Positions 1 through 10,998 of a stretch of 64,000 nt of DNA are shown here, piece after piece. The stretch comes from Rhipidocladum racemiflorum (Eukaryota > Streptophyta > Magnoliopsida > Poales > Poaceae), in NCBI GenBank assembly GCA_036346355.1, contig CM070585.1, positions 8,571,001 through 8,635,000 on the forward strand, written 5' to 3'. Below the pieces are notes generated by a model. That model saw only the letters and a program-made list of their open reading frames with translations. It made no database searches and was not told the origin of the DNA. The position numbers and the translations under genes are program-made. The number at the start of each line of letters is the position of its first letter. Within the stretch, counting starts at the first letter, position 1.

Positions 1-351
1 TGCCTGATAGATCGTGAGCTGTGAAGTTCAACGTGAAAGAGATGCGCTTTTAGAGAATTTACAGCCCAACGTATTGATGCAACTAGTATTTTTGACAGTA
101 GCTAAGTTCCTATTCTCTATCTGCCACTAACAAGTCAACTGAACTTCCTCTCAACAAAAGAATATGCCTCCTCTGTCAAATTAATCAAAATCAATTTAAC
201 GAACCTCCCAACTATGCTTTTGTTGAAACAATGCTGTAGAGCTACACAAATAAACAAATCGTCTTCCAGTTTGTCTAATCCAACGGCCATGATCTAATCA
301 CACCAGTGCAAGAGCTCAAATACAAGACGCTGCACCCGAGAATGGGACGAA
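1..351. other. 3' flank of the ERF gene, no gene seen
   Basis: AT-rich sequence downstream of the minus-strand ERF gene. It presumably holds that gene's 3' untranslated region, but I see no clear AATAAA on the minus strand and no coding similarity. Confidence 0.5.
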
Positions 352-1089
352 TCAGAGGTCCCCTTCGTCCAGCTTCATGAGATCCTGCAAGCCTTCCCAC
401 ACCTGGTCACCCACTTCATCCACCCCCAGCTGCCACTCTTCCGGAGTCCTCTCATCGGCATCCCCACCGCACGGCGATGGTGTCGGAGTCTCGGGTTTCG
501 CCACCATGATAGCATCACCACCATTGCCGTTTCTGTGTCCAGACAAAGGCCCATTGTACGGGAAATTGAGCTTGGCACGCGGGCCCCGGAACTCGAGGGC
601 GGCGCAGTCGTAGGCCCTGGCGGCCTCCTCCGCCGTGTCGAACGTCCCGAGCCACTTGCGCACCGCGCGGCTAGGGTCACGGATCTCCGCCGCCCACCTC
701 CCCCACGGCCTCTGCCGCACGCCGCGGTACATGTTCCTCTTCCTCCGCCTCCTCTGCCCTCCTGCCGCAGCAGCCATTTGCGCCGTGCCATGATTCACTT
801 CCTGTACCATCTCTGGCGCCCCCGCCTCAGCCCCAAAGAAGTCGCACCCGAGGCAGCCGTCGATGCCGCAAAGCCTGCACACCTCCCCGCACGCCACGGT
901 AACTATCTCCGGCGGCGCCGTGCTGTACCCGGAGACGACGTGCCGCAGCGCGGCCACGGTGAAGGCGTGCTGCTGCTCCGGGGAGATCAACCAGCCGGTT
1001 AACTGCATCACGGTGTCGGCATCCGCGGAGCTCGAGGACCGTCTCCCGTGATCATCAAACTGTGCCTTGAAATCTTTCTTCGTGGCCAT
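352..1089 (-). CDS. AP2/ERF-domain transcription factor, probable ERF group X
   Basis: Single-exon gene for a 245-residue nuclear DNA-binding regulator. Residues 120-177 form one AP2/ERF domain, with YRGVRQRPWGRWAAEIRDPS at its start and a conserved Ala and Asp in the second strand (WAAEIRD), the signature of ERF rather than DREB proteins, which bind GCC-box DNA. A basic run RRRRKR (113-118) just before the domain is a likely nuclear signal. Residues 71-82 read CRLCGIDGCLGC, a C-x2-C-x4-C-x2-C cluster known from group X ERFs (the ABR1/ERF109 branch, linked to stress and wound responses). The C-terminus is acidic and may activate transcription. The ATG at 1089 is the first in frame and gives a complete domain order. 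The gene lies head-to-head with the PRP39-like pseudogene. No lesion is visible. Group assignment is from the cysteine motif only. Confidence 0.9.
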   Translation of the reverse strand: MATKKDFKAQFDDHGRRSSSSADADTVMQLTGWLISPEQQHAFTVAALRHVVSGYSTAPPEIVTVACGEVCRLCGIDGCLGCDFFGAEAGAPEMVQEVNHGTAQMAAAAGGQRRRRKRNMYRGVRQRPWGRWAAEIRDPSRAVRKWLGTFDTAEEAARAYDCAALEFRGPRAKLNFPYNGPLSGHRNGNGGDAIMVAKPETPTPSPCGGDADERTPEEWQLGVDEVGDQVWEGLQDLMKLDEGDL

Positions 1090-1162
1090 GGCTGAGATCA
1101 GCCTCCTGGTCAGGACTGCGCGGAGGAGCTTGCTTAAGCTCTGCTCAGTGAGTGGAAGCTTA

Positions 1163-1406
1163 GACTATCTTCAGCAGCTTCTCTTCCCCTTCAAACCCTT
1201 TCGCGAACAGATCCTAAGCACTCCAGCGGTTTCTCTTCACGATTCCCTTCAGAAGGGATTCAAACAATGAATCCTTTTAGAAAGGGATTCTCTCTTCAAT
1301 CCCTTCACAAATCCCTTAAGGGGATGCTGCTGGAGATAGTAGGAAATAAAGAGAATGAATATAGGAAAGAGAATAGGGAAGGGAATAGAAATTGCTGAAG
1401 ATAGTC
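1163..1406. mobile_element. Tourist-like (PIF/Harbinger) miniature element in the ERF leader
   Basis: A 244-bp sequence bounded by inverted repeats GACTATCTTCAGCA (1163-1176) and TGCTGAAGATAGTC (1393-1406). The flanks are TTA on the left (1160-1162) and TTG on the right (1407-1409), a one-base-decayed three-base target duplication as expected for PIF/Harbinger. It is rich in GGGATT/AATCCC blocks. The same terminal motif and the subterminal CAGCATCCC recur at the ends of the large Harbinger element at 5236-11011. It lies between the ERF start codon and the likely ERF TATA box, so it would form most of the 5' untranslated leader. Confidence 0.75.
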
Positions 1407-1463
1407 TTGGAGTTGCTGGGAGCCTGGCAGTGTGCTTGAACTGAAGCCGGCGGGTGGGGGCAC

Positions 1464-1679
1464 TTATATAGGGAGGCGATCAGGCGAAACATCGAAATCA
1501 ACACGGCAACTCGGTGCGTATGTACAGAAGTAACAGAACAGAAGGAACAGAACGGCGGCAGGACACACGTGGGTGAGGCTGACTTCTGTGTGAGGTCCGA
1601 GGGATTGGCCAGCAGTTCGAGGGGTGGAGTAGTCAACCGGGAAAAGTCAAAGCGGTTCAAAGCGTCTTGGGTGACGTGG
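1464..1679 (-). promoter_or_regulatory. Likely ERF promoter: TATA box, two W-boxes, ACGT box
   Basis: Read on the minus strand, CTATATAA at 1464-1471 is a good TATA box about 375 bases upstream of the ERF ATG. Further upstream are two TTGACT W-box cores (1645-1650 and 1631-1636), the binding site of WRKY factors, and CCACGTCAC (1671-1679), an ACGT-core bZIP site. W-boxes suit a stress-induced ERF. Functions are inferred from motif matches. Confidence 0.5.
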
Positions 1680-2572
1680 CTCATCCGACGCACAGCTGCG
1701 CATGCCTTCCAGAAGCCGACCTGCCAATTACCGTATTGCCCTTCCCGCAATCTCATCTCCCGGCTCCCACCGCCTCGCACCACTGCGCCACCGAATTCCA
1801 TCCCCCAAATCCGGCGCCACGGTAGAACGTCACCTCGGACTCTCCTCTCCTCCTCCTTATCGCCTCTGCTGGATCGGCGTGGATGGAGATCCGCCCGGAC
1901 CGATTCCTTTTGTTGGTAAGCCCTAACTTGCTTGGATTGAGTCCACTTTGATCTGCCAATCTGTTCTGGTCTTTGCTGTGAGCAATCGATTCCGAATAGT
2001 TCTGCGATACTCCATCCAATTACCGTAAATGCGTCTATTGTTGAAAGGGGATTCTCCAACCCCGGATTTTTTTTTTTTGCTGGTACTAATGTGATCCATC
2101 TATTCATATGATGCATCCGCGGATCCGCCCCTGAGAATAGGCTTGCGAAAATGAGGTAGCTATTTTTTTGCTGGTACTAATGTGATCCATCTATTTCTGT
2201 CACAATTCTAACAGCAGCGAAAGTATTTGTGTGTGTTTTGATGCAACCGGGCTACTGCTTGGTGGCCTTTCTAGTAAATTGATTCCTGCAAAATAGTTGG
2301 TATCACGACGAGGGAATTCGGCCTTATGTACTTAAATGATCATTAAGTTAATGAGCTAGCAAGCAGAACGATCTTAACTCTGCATAAGCTGCTAAACGTG
2401 GAATTTACTGGCTTGGTATCAGGTTTACTACCATGAAGTAACAGAATGAGTATGTTAATATGCTAACTGAAGTTATGTTTGGAAAGCACAGAATATATGT
2501 GACACATAGGCAACTTGTGCAACTTTGAAAGGAGATGAAGCATCCACAGTTTATCATTATGCCCTAATTCGA

Positions 2573-2654
<82 letters not shown>

Positions 2655-3041
2655 GAGATATTTCTGTCCTAATGTAATCTGCTATAGTGCTGTTTTCTTT
2701 TTACCTTTTCCATTGCTTTGCTGATTTCTGTTGTCTTTTTATTGCTTGATTCTCGAGGACTTCATGAGAGAAATGTTTGTTACTTTACTTTGAGCAACAC
2801 TATTACTAGGCGTTTAATCTGCTAGCTGGATTTTCAAAAAAATCTTACTTTGTTTGCTGCTTGAATAGTCCATTTGGACGTGGATCTTGTGTGTTACCTA
2901 TTGGCCTGATGCTGTCCCATCCTCTTTTGGGCTTGTATCTTGCTTCAACAATAGGTTATAATTTCCCCATACGAGATCTTTAATCAGTTGCATTTTTTTT
3001 TCTTCCACCTTCTCTCAGCGCTTCCCATATTTGTTCACGTA
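1680..3041 (+). other. Putative leader exon and intron of the PRP39-like gene; (AT)n microsatellite
   Basis: No ORF is credible here. Around 1850-1914 a C/T-rich stretch ends in a good splice donor (TTG then GTAAGCCC at 1915), and TTCACGTAG just before 3042 is a possible acceptor, so the span looks like a 5' untranslated exon plus a long first intron of the gene starting at 3055. It contains a pure (AT)n microsatellite at about 2575-2651 and a 27-bp direct repeat (TGCTGGTACTAATGTG...) at 2078-2104 and 2169-2195. Confidence 0.4.
2575..2651. repeat. (AT)n microsatellite
   Basis: About 77 bases of uninterrupted TA dinucleotides in the putative first intron. Confidence 0.95.
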
Positions 3042-3622
3042 GACTTTGTGAGCAATGGAAGACAAGCAGTGTCTAGAAGCTCAAGCAGCTGTTGCATCAG
3101 AGCATGCGATTGCTGGCAAAGTCACAGTGGAAAATCCAAAATCCATTCAAGACTCCAATCATGGTGCTGGTGATACTGGTTCAACTGCTTTCACCAATGT
3201 TGGTCATGATGAGTTGGTAACACCCAATGATAGTTTGTATAGTGAAAATTCAACTGCAGTTTCCCTTAATGCCACAAGCAATCCTGAAGCTCCTTTTTCT
3301 AGTGGAAATGATGGTACAATTGATAATTCAGCTGCAGGAGCTGGCACCTCTACTTTTCCAATTGAACATTCTTAGTTCAATGGAAACATCAGCAAGATGG
3401 TGTCTGGCCCAGTTAGTGAGCAAGCTTATGAGGATGGTACTGTCAGGCCTTACACTTTCTTGTTGTGATGTTTCCTTGCAGTAAAAAAACAAGGCCTACT
3501 TTATATTTTTCAGTTGTTTATTCGGCTGAAGAGGATAGACTGGGACATAGTCAGGACAAATTGTTTGGATTTCGGTGCCTGCCTGGATAAACCTTATTGA
3601 GCTGACAGAGAAAGTTGCTGAG
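3042..3622 (+). pseudogene. PRP39-like pre-mRNA-processing factor, 5' exons, broken
   Basis: An ORF from ATG 3055 begins MEDKQCLEAQAAV and runs to a TAG at 3373. The same frame continues past that stop with GNISKMVSGPVSEQAYEDG to about 3435. After a short intron (acceptor TTTTTCAG at 3513) an exon of 3514-3622 encodes SAEEDRL, then in shifted frames WDIVRTNCLDF and WINLIELTEKVAE, before a GT donor. This block matches the start of the HAT-repeat region of plant PRP39, a U1 snRNP-associated splicing factor, as I remember the family. One premature stop and two small frame changes in 110 bases mean it is not functional. The downstream HAT-repeat exons are missing; a LINE fragment follows. Family assignment is from memory, not from a search. 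Confidence 0.6.
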
Positions 3623-3764
3623 GTATTGTTTCTCCATATATACGGATGTCCTGTATTTTAATGTGTGATGTGAAATATTGCAAAATAAACCTCTGTTCTC
3701 TGCTTGAAGGATTGCAATGAAAGAAACAACTGATAAAATCAAGATGTGTATCAGTGCAGTGTCA

Positions 3765-4650
3765 CCTGCCCGATACCGCCACTCCATAAGGAAGAACAGG
3801 ACTCTGGAGGAAGCTTTAAAGGGTAACAAATGGGTTGATGATGTGAGGCATAACCTGAATCTCACATTGCTAACTGAATACATGGCCGTCTTGGCGAAGC
3901 TGCTGCAAGCGAACGTGAGCCTAACGGAAGGCACGGCGGATACAATCCTATGGAATTGGATTGCCAACGGCAAAATCAGCTTACCAGGTGCAATTCAACG
4001 GCACCACGGCGTCAGCTTTCCCGCAGATCATCTGGACGCCGTGGGCACCATCTCGGCGCAAGTTTTTTGTTTGGCTTCCACTCCAGAACCGCCTTATGGA
4101 CGTCCGACGGGCTACAGAACAGAGGCTGGCCTCATAACGCCTCCTGCCTATTATGTGGCGGCGCGCAAGAAACAGCGCATCATCTCATACTCGGCTGTGC
4201 CTTCTCAAAGAAAATATGGGCCGGCATAGCAACATGGCAAACTGCACACAGTTGGCTCCGGCTAACCGGCGGACAAGCACAACAATCTTGGACTGGTGGA
4301 TTCAAAGTGTTGCTGCTATCCTACCGGAAAAAAAGAAGAAGAATCAAATCCATCCTCATCCTAGTCTGCTGGCACGTATAGATCGAGCACAACAGGCGCA
4401 CATTTAAAAATGCATCTTCAACAGCGCAGCGAGCCCTCGATCTAATTAAAGAAGACGCCCTATTGTGGAGAAGCACTGGCGCGAAAGGGCTGCAGAGCAT
4501 GTTGTAAGCACGGGCTGATGCTCTGTTGTAGTTCCTTCATATAGTGCAAATTAGTGTATGTTTTTCGGTGCTCCTGGTGCTATGGTACCTCTGTAAATTG
4601 TTCTCTCCTACTTTTAATATAAAGCCAGCTAAACTGGACCTTTCAAGAAA
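3765..4650 (+). mobile_element. 5'-truncated LINE, C-terminal zinc-finger end of reverse transcriptase
   Basis: Broken frames encode the end of a plant LINE ORF2. Seen in order are RKNRTLEEALKGNKWVDDVR (about 3783-3845), GTADTILWNWIANGK (3930-3973), then in another frame FFVWL-like residues and CLLCGGAQETAHHLILGC (about 4148-4198), the C-x2-C-x7-H-x4-C zinc-binding module (zf-RVT) that closes these proteins. At least two frameshifts break it. The AT-rich tail to about 4650 (CTTTTAATATAAAGCC...) resembles LINE 3' untranslated sequence. The upstream reverse-transcriptase and endonuclease parts are absent, as in most dead-on-arrival LINE copies. It lies inside or next to the PRP39-like pseudogene. 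Confidence 0.75.
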
Positions 4651-5235
4651 CATTTGTTGAAGTAAAAGTATGGAATTCATCGAGTGATTGAAATGTTGCT
4701 TAAGTTCAGTAACTTTTTTCACCGTTTTGATGAAGATCTAACTCATCTCGTCATTCCTCTTGCTTCCTACATAAACCCACCCCTCACTCCTGGGAAAAAG
4801 ACTGCAACAAAAAATTTTGTAATCTAGAAAAAAAAATTATTGAACCCCTACACAATATAAGGACAAAACAAAGACCAAACATTCTAACCTAGATAAAAAT
4901 AAAATAAACTTAAGTAAACTCCTACAAATATAGAAAAAATACAGTAAACCTTTGATAACATAGCCAGCACTTCAATTTTAGGCGACTGAAAAACAAGAAA
5001 AATCCAGGTGAGTGAAAATTAGCAAAACCGTACAAGTATTAACATCACATGTGTTTCAGAAATAAATCGTCTTCATTTCTAGAGGATACAAAAATATCGA
5101 TCGAAACATCGAATCTTACTTTCAATGGTTAACTGAAAGAAATATCGTACTATCGTATTCTGGTTATTTAATCTCATTTAAATCTCTTAATCGAGGCACA
5201 CATAGTCCTGAAAGAAACAATGCTTAAAGAATGCT
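4651..5235. other. AT-rich spacer, no gene seen
   Basis: AT-rich sequence between the LINE fragment and the Harbinger element. I see no coding similarity or inverted-repeat element in it. Confidence 0.5.
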
Positions 5236-5684
5236 TCTTATCTCCAGCGGTTTCCCAACACTCCATTCCCTTCCCATCCCCTGAAGGAATCCCTTCCCAA
5301 ATTTCATTCCCTTCCCGGACTATCTCTCCAACAGCATCCCTTCCCTATTCCCTTCCCATCCCTTCATCACTATTATAAGAATTTATTGTAACCGCTAACC
5401 GCAAAAGCTTGTAACATCTTAACATGTATTGCTTACCGTTTTGTTTGCGGACAAATAAATTAGAGGTTGCGTAAAAGAGAAGAAAGGGATAATTTTATGT
5501 GGTGTTTGCTTACTGGAGAAGCAAGGAATAATTTCATATGGTGTTGCTTCTTTGAGAAGGAAGGGGTTGCTTGCCAGAGAAGGAATCACCATGTCCAAAG
5601 GTAGCCAGAAGACAACTCTGCCTATTTAAAGGAGGTTGGGTGTAGTGTTGAGCACCATCAAAGAAGGCATTCAGACCAGCCACC

Positions 5685-7049
5685 ATGAGTTGGTTTCGTG
5701 GTGCTCCAAGCTTTTCTCGTCGAGCTCATCAAGCTATGTTGCTGGAGAACGAAGAGGAAGATCTCCTTGCGCGCATTGCCATTGAGGAGGACGAAATATC
5801 AGCAGAAGAGAGCGTCCCTAGGTGGGGGGGCTCAGTTCCGGGCGGAGCGGTGGTGCACCGAGGACACCTCGAGGGTGCGGCTAGGCTTTACAATGATTAC
5901 TTCTCTGGCACGCCCGTTTACGGCCACGCATTCTTCAGGCGTAGGTACGTGAGAGGTAGTACCTTTACATTATGAAACCCCCTACTTCACTGGTATGTGC
6001 TATGCTCTCGCAGGTTCCGGATGAGCAGGAACCTCTTCGTGAGGATTGCAACTGCTGTCGAGGCCCATGATGATTGGTTCGCGCAGAGGAGGGATGCCGC
6101 CAGAAGGATGGGCTTGTCTTCTCTTCAAAAGATGATCGCCGCTATCCGTCAACTTGCATACGGTATCTCTGGCGACGCCACTGGCGAGTATGTTCGTATT
6201 GGCGGGAGCACTGCCATCGAAGCCCTAAAGAAATTTGTTCGGGCCGTAGTCGAGGTATTCAAGGATGAGTACCTCCGAACCCCAACGCAGGCTGACACGG
6301 ACCGTCTCCTTGCTGTTGGGGAGGCCCGTGGATTTCCTGGGATGCTAGGAAGCATTGACTGCATGCATTGGAATTGGAAGGATTGCCCGAAAGCATGGCA
6401 GGGTCAATTTTCAGGGCATACGCGCAAGCCCACATTAGTTTTGGAGGCTGTGGCGTCATACGATATTTGGATTTGGCACGCCTTTTTCGGCATGCCAGGT
6501 AGCCTTAATGACATTAATGTGCTCCATAGATCTAACGTTCTTTCCAGGTTAACTGATGGTACTAGCCCCACAGTCAACTACACCATCAACAACCACCCGT
6601 ACACAATGGGGTATTATTTGGCCGACGGCATATACCCCGAGTGGGCCACATTTGTTAAGCCAATTCAGGCGGCTAGAGGGAACAAGCGTGTCCACTTCGG
6701 GAGTATGCAAGCTGCATTACGGAAGGACGTGGAGCGAGCTTTCGGTGTACTGCAATCTCGCTTTGCAATTGTTTGCGGGCCAGCAAGATCATGGGACCAA
6801 TCGACCTTACACGACATCATGACTGCATGTATCATTATGCATAACATGATAATTGAGGATGAAAGGGAAGGTCCCAGCCAGGAATTAATATATGACTTCA
6901 TGGATGACCCCGTCCCAATCTCACATCCTCCGAGCCGGTCTGTCCTACATTTCATCGAGGCAACACAAGAGATCCGTGATAGGACTAAACATCGCATGCT
7001 TATGGATGATCTTGTCGACCACCTTTGGTCAATTCATGGACGGGGCTAG
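5685..7049 (+). CDS. PIF/Harbinger DDE transposase (spliced)
   Basis: Two exons, 5685-5944 and 6014-7049, joined by a 69-base intron with GTACGT donor and CTCGCAG acceptor; the join restores ...FFRRR-FRMSRN... and gives 431 residues. This is the catalytic protein of the element (plant transposon protein/DDE_Tnp_4 family), which cuts and pastes the terminal repeats. The DDE residues are visible: Asp in GSIDCMHWNW (about residue 202), Asp in GSLNDINVL (about 253) and Glu in RKDVERAFGVLQ (about 327). A helix-turn-helix-like region (GLSSLQKMIAAIRQLAYG) precedes them. The N-terminal exon is acidic. No stop or frameshift is present, so the gene could be active. The start at 5685 is the first ATG in frame after a leader. 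Confidence 0.88.
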
Positions 7050-7392
7050 GTTTTATTATCATTATGTTGTATGCAAGTACACTATCTGTTATGTATGAAA
7101 TACCATGTTATCGTTCGACTATGCAAACAAGTCATCCATTTCTACCTGCACCGTTTTGTAATCAAGTGTGGCACATAGGTACCAAACATGGCACACATAC
7201 GAATGAAAACATATCTCCACCACACATAGGTACGAAAACATAAATAGATCCGATAACATACATCGTCGCACACAATCAAGCTAACCGTACGGAAACATAA
7301 AGCGTCACACGCGTAGCTAGGACAACATACATCGTCGCACACATAGATATGAAACCACACATCGCGCTACACGCAGGCACGATAACATACAT

Positions 7393-8562
7393 CTAACATG
7401 ACCCGTACCTCCTCGCAATAATCTCCGCCTTGCGACGCGAGAAGTAGTCACGGGAAGCCTCGTCCATGTTACTAACATCCATCGCCATGATCTTGTCTTC
7501 CTCTACGTGCCTCTTGATGGAGACCTCCTCACGCAGATGTTCCTCATTGTGCTTCATGATGGAGACCTCCTCACGCCATAATTCCACCATTTCTGCCTTG
7601 TGCTTGTTAAGCTCTGTTAACTCATCCTTGTATGTGCCGCCCACCATGCTGCCGGAAGATGTGCTACCGGCACGCCGTGCCCGACCCTTCCGGGCGGCAT
7701 CACGGCCCATTGGCCTAGGTAACTCTCCAGAGCCTGCGGACATCACATCGTCCGGAAGACGTGAAATGGACCCTCCATCGGCAGTAGAGCGCGCGGACGA
7801 TGCATCCTCGGTCCTCTGTCGCTTCGCATCTATATGGGCGCACCACTTGGGGTGTTGGCTGAGAGTGGACCAAAGATGGAGAAACCCAAATGATCTCCCC
7901 TCGATATCCTTGAACATCTTCATCGCCATAGCAAGCTGGCAATGATAAAATAATTAAATGAGGCAGTGGACAAGTGTATGTTGACCAAAATTACGTATAG
8001 GACATGGAAATTGAAATATCTGATTTACCCTATTTTCGAGCGTAGTGCCGTTGGGGTGAATATCTTCGACCTTCGCCATATAACCTGCAAATTTGCTCAA
8101 TTCTGCACTTATTGTTTGCCAGTGATTGATTAGGGCCTTCTCAGACCGCGGAGTCCAGTTCGCAGTTGCATATTCCTCACAGTATTTCACAATGTTTCCC
8201 CAATACGTCTCGGCCGACTGATCGGTGCCAACGATGGAGTCTTGGCTGACATTCAACCATGCCGACATGAGCACCTCTTCCTCCCCCACCTTCCATGTTT
8301 TCCTTCCAGTCCTGGCAGAGCTCCTCTTCTTCTTACCCTTGGCTGAAGTACTGTCTGCCACATGTGAGTCATCCCAACCTGGTGTGAATGGCGCTACAGG
8401 CAATGGTTCGCTTCGCTCGCCTCCAAGATTAATGCAGTTCATGTTATCGACGCCCTCATTGAGCAGACTCTGTAGAAATGGATCCATGATATGCCTGCTT
8501 ACAAATCCCACCATAACAGCATTAAATAAAAGACAGGGTCCATGGATAATTTCAAAAGACAA
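7393..8562 (-). CDS. PIF/Harbinger ORF1, Myb/SANT-like DNA-binding protein (spliced)
   Basis: Two minus-strand exons: about 8487 (ATG of MDPFLQSLLNEG) or 8562 down to 8028, and 7935 down to 7393. The intron 7936-8027 has a GTAAAT donor and TGCCAG acceptor. The first exon holds a trihelix/SANT-like domain (KTWKVGEEEVLMSAWLNVS then TYWGNIVKYCEE and WQTISAELSKFAGYM). The second has the NAM-associated C-terminal type with a charged coiled-coil tail (KDELTELNKHKAEMVEL...). In PIF/Harbinger elements this partner binds subterminal DNA and brings the transposase into the nucleus. It converges with the transposase, stop codons about 345 bases apart. The reading frame is intact in both exons. The ATG choice is uncertain. 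Confidence 0.75.
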
Positions 8563-8877
8563 GATGTAACGAGCGATAACACTAGGGAAGCTCTATAATT
8601 TCAAAAGACAAGATGTAACAATAAGAATCCACAACAACATTCTATATTAGAACACACGACACAAATAATAACAGTAGGGAAGCTCTCACATTCCACGATA
8701 ACATTACATAGTAGTACGCACCACAAAAATAATTAGAGGTGCCAAGTTCTCACATTCCAACGATAACATGACATAATAGTAATCTCCACCACACTAATAA
8801 TTAGACATGGCAAGTTCTCACATTGCACCATAACAATATATATTACTACACGCCATATATAACTGTTACGACACGTA

Positions 8878-9270
8878 TTAGCGGATCAGATGGCATGAGC
8901 GGTCGGACTCCCATCCATCCGCCTCCGATCCGTCCGAGCTATCCCCATCACACCCGGTCTGACAGGGCACCGGAGGTTCGTCATAGTCAGCGGGTACAAC
9001 GTCGTCCGGGTCCACGTCATTGGTAGGATCATCATCACCGTTATTGGCTGCATTCTCTGCTTCTGCCACAACAACTGCAGCTTTCAAGCTCAATTCGTCC
9101 AAGCTAGAAGCGATGGCATCCACAGCGAGGAGGGCATGGTTGAGGTCGATAGAATGGCTGCACTGTGCTGGGCTGAAGTTCTCACTTATTATCTTCCTAA
9201 GAGCTTCCACCTGCACCTCAACATTTTCTTTCATACTTCGGAAATATGCTAGTAGCATTTGTTGATCCAT
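8878..9270 (-). CDS. Unrecognised small acidic ORF inside the Harbinger element
   Basis: A 130-residue ORF beginning MDQQMLLAYFRSMKENVEVQ. The first half looks like an amphipathic, coiled-coil helix (VEALRKIISENF, ALLAVDAIASSLDELSLKA). The second half is strongly acidic (GDDDPTNDVDPDDVVPADYDEP, shown here in part). I do not recognise a family. It is on the same strand as ORF1 and upstream of it, so it could be an accessory ORF of the element, a captured exon, or chance. The low-complexity tail and length make chance possible. Confidence 0.3.
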   Translation of the reverse strand: MDQQMLLAYFRSMKENVEVQVEALRKIISENFSPAQCSHSIDLNHALLAVDAIASSLDELSLKAAVVVAEAENAANNGDDDPTNDVDPDDVVPADYDEPPVPCQTGCDGDSSDGSEADGWESDRSCHLIR

Positions 9271-10998
9271 CTACACAGGTAATGTATGGGTCGTCAGTAT
9301 CTATGTTTTCCAAGCTTACGTACTTCTATTACATACTGCATAGCCAGCACTACATATCTTTGCATCTAGTTGATACCCACATAAGTATAGCAAACTTCTT
9401 TCCGCACACTATATGCAAATTGAAAGATTCACTACGTGTTAGACATCAATATACATGTTGTGGTTATTGGCCTAATGTTTGTTCTGTCTTCATGCCTCGT
9501 AATTAACTAATGCTTGTTCTCTGTTCATCAACTTTGTCAGGCTTTCGGCAAAACGCATCTACAGACACTCAATTGAAGTCTAACCGTGGGCAGCAGGTCC
9601 TCTTGGAGAGACATGTACTGCTGGCTAGGAGCACTACGAGCTGCCAGACCAAATGGAACAAGACCGGCACAACTATCCCTCAACCAACAGTAATAATCCT
9701 AACAGGGAACTTAACTGAGTTGCTATCTGTGTACACCAACACAGAGATATAGTCACCAAGGGGTTGCCTAATCATTTAGGTCACTAATCATGATCTGGCA
9801 AGTTCACACATACCAATATGAAATTACATTGTCTAACTGCAGATAGTGCTGTGGAGAAAGTTCAATAACCGCTGGGGTTGGAGTAATCACAGATAACGCT
9901 GAAGATAGGAAACAGCTAGGCTGGAGATAGTTCAGAGACTTGTGTGCACACGGGACAGGGAAAACATGAACATCTCAGGGAAAACATGGAATAAAGAGTC
10001 AGCTACTTCAGAGACTTATGTGCACACGGGACAGGGAGAAGCCAAGCCAGCATGTGCAGGATTCAGAACAACATGTGCAGTTCATACTAATCTGTCAACT
10101 AGCAAGTTGAAATTCAATACATATATGTTCAAAGTTCAGACAACAGTAGGTATATCGATGATTGTAGATGGACAGAAAATGGAAAGTTCATCTGTAAAGT
10201 TACCGTATATGGACAAGGTTCATACCAAGTTCATAATCAACACATACATCACGTTAGCATCCAGATCGCTCTATTCATTTTATATCCACATAGTTCATAA
10301 TGTTCCAGTAGATAACATCTACAAAATCACAGATCTACGAAATGCATCCTAGCAGGCATACATAGCAAGCATTTCAACGAGAGGACCATGCAAATCGTCC
10401 AGAGATCGGACCATACATGAATAATGATTTAGGAAATTTGGGGAATCCACAACACAATGTTCAGAAATTTGGGGAATCCACAACACAATGCACTGAATCG
10501 ACGTAGTACAATGGTTCAGAAATTTGGGGAAACTTACTCTAAACCCTAAACCGGCAAATCTACCACCTCCACTCCACAAACTTGGGCCATCCGACAAACA
10601 ACAACAAATTTGGATGAAAATTTGGGGAGATTTTGGGGGAAATTGTACCTCAACTCCACGCGATTGTCGCCTCCGTGCGCGCCGGTGAAGACGCCGAGCT
10701 CCGCCCTCTTCAGCACCCACTGCCGCTGCCTTTTTCGTCCTCCGCCTGGCCTCGACGTCTTGTACTGCAGGTCTCCCACGGTTCGCCGCCGCCCCGTCCT
10801 CCCGTCCGCCCCAGCGCGCGAACCCTCTGCCACCAACTCGTCTCGCGGAAGGGAAAGGAGAGAGAATCTCCATCGATCAGGATTCTCTCTCCTATCCCGT
10901 CCGAGCGGGGCAGGGAGGAGAAGTCGCTGGAGCGTCTCGCTCGTTCCCTTCCGCGACCTTTTCCCATCAGGACGGGATTCTGGCCGGGACGGGAGACG
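9271..10998. other. Non-coding right part of the Harbinger element
   Basis: AT-rich up to about 10600, then GC-rich to the right end; the GC-rich part may be the promoter/leader for the minus-strand ORFs. A 27-bp unit (GAAATTTGGGGAATCC...) is repeated at about 10433-10459 and 10464-10490 with a third partial copy near 10518. The ORFs overlapping the GC-rich segment have no recognisable domain. Confidence 0.45.

Noticed and set aside
1316..2116. 266-codon minus-strand ORF upstream of the ERF gene
   Set aside because: It starts outside and runs through the ERF promoter and the miniature element; no domain.
2113..2133. GCGGATCCGCCCCTG resembling the hAT end at 45000-45013
   Set aside because: Only one end is present and it is partly palindromic; not enough for an element.
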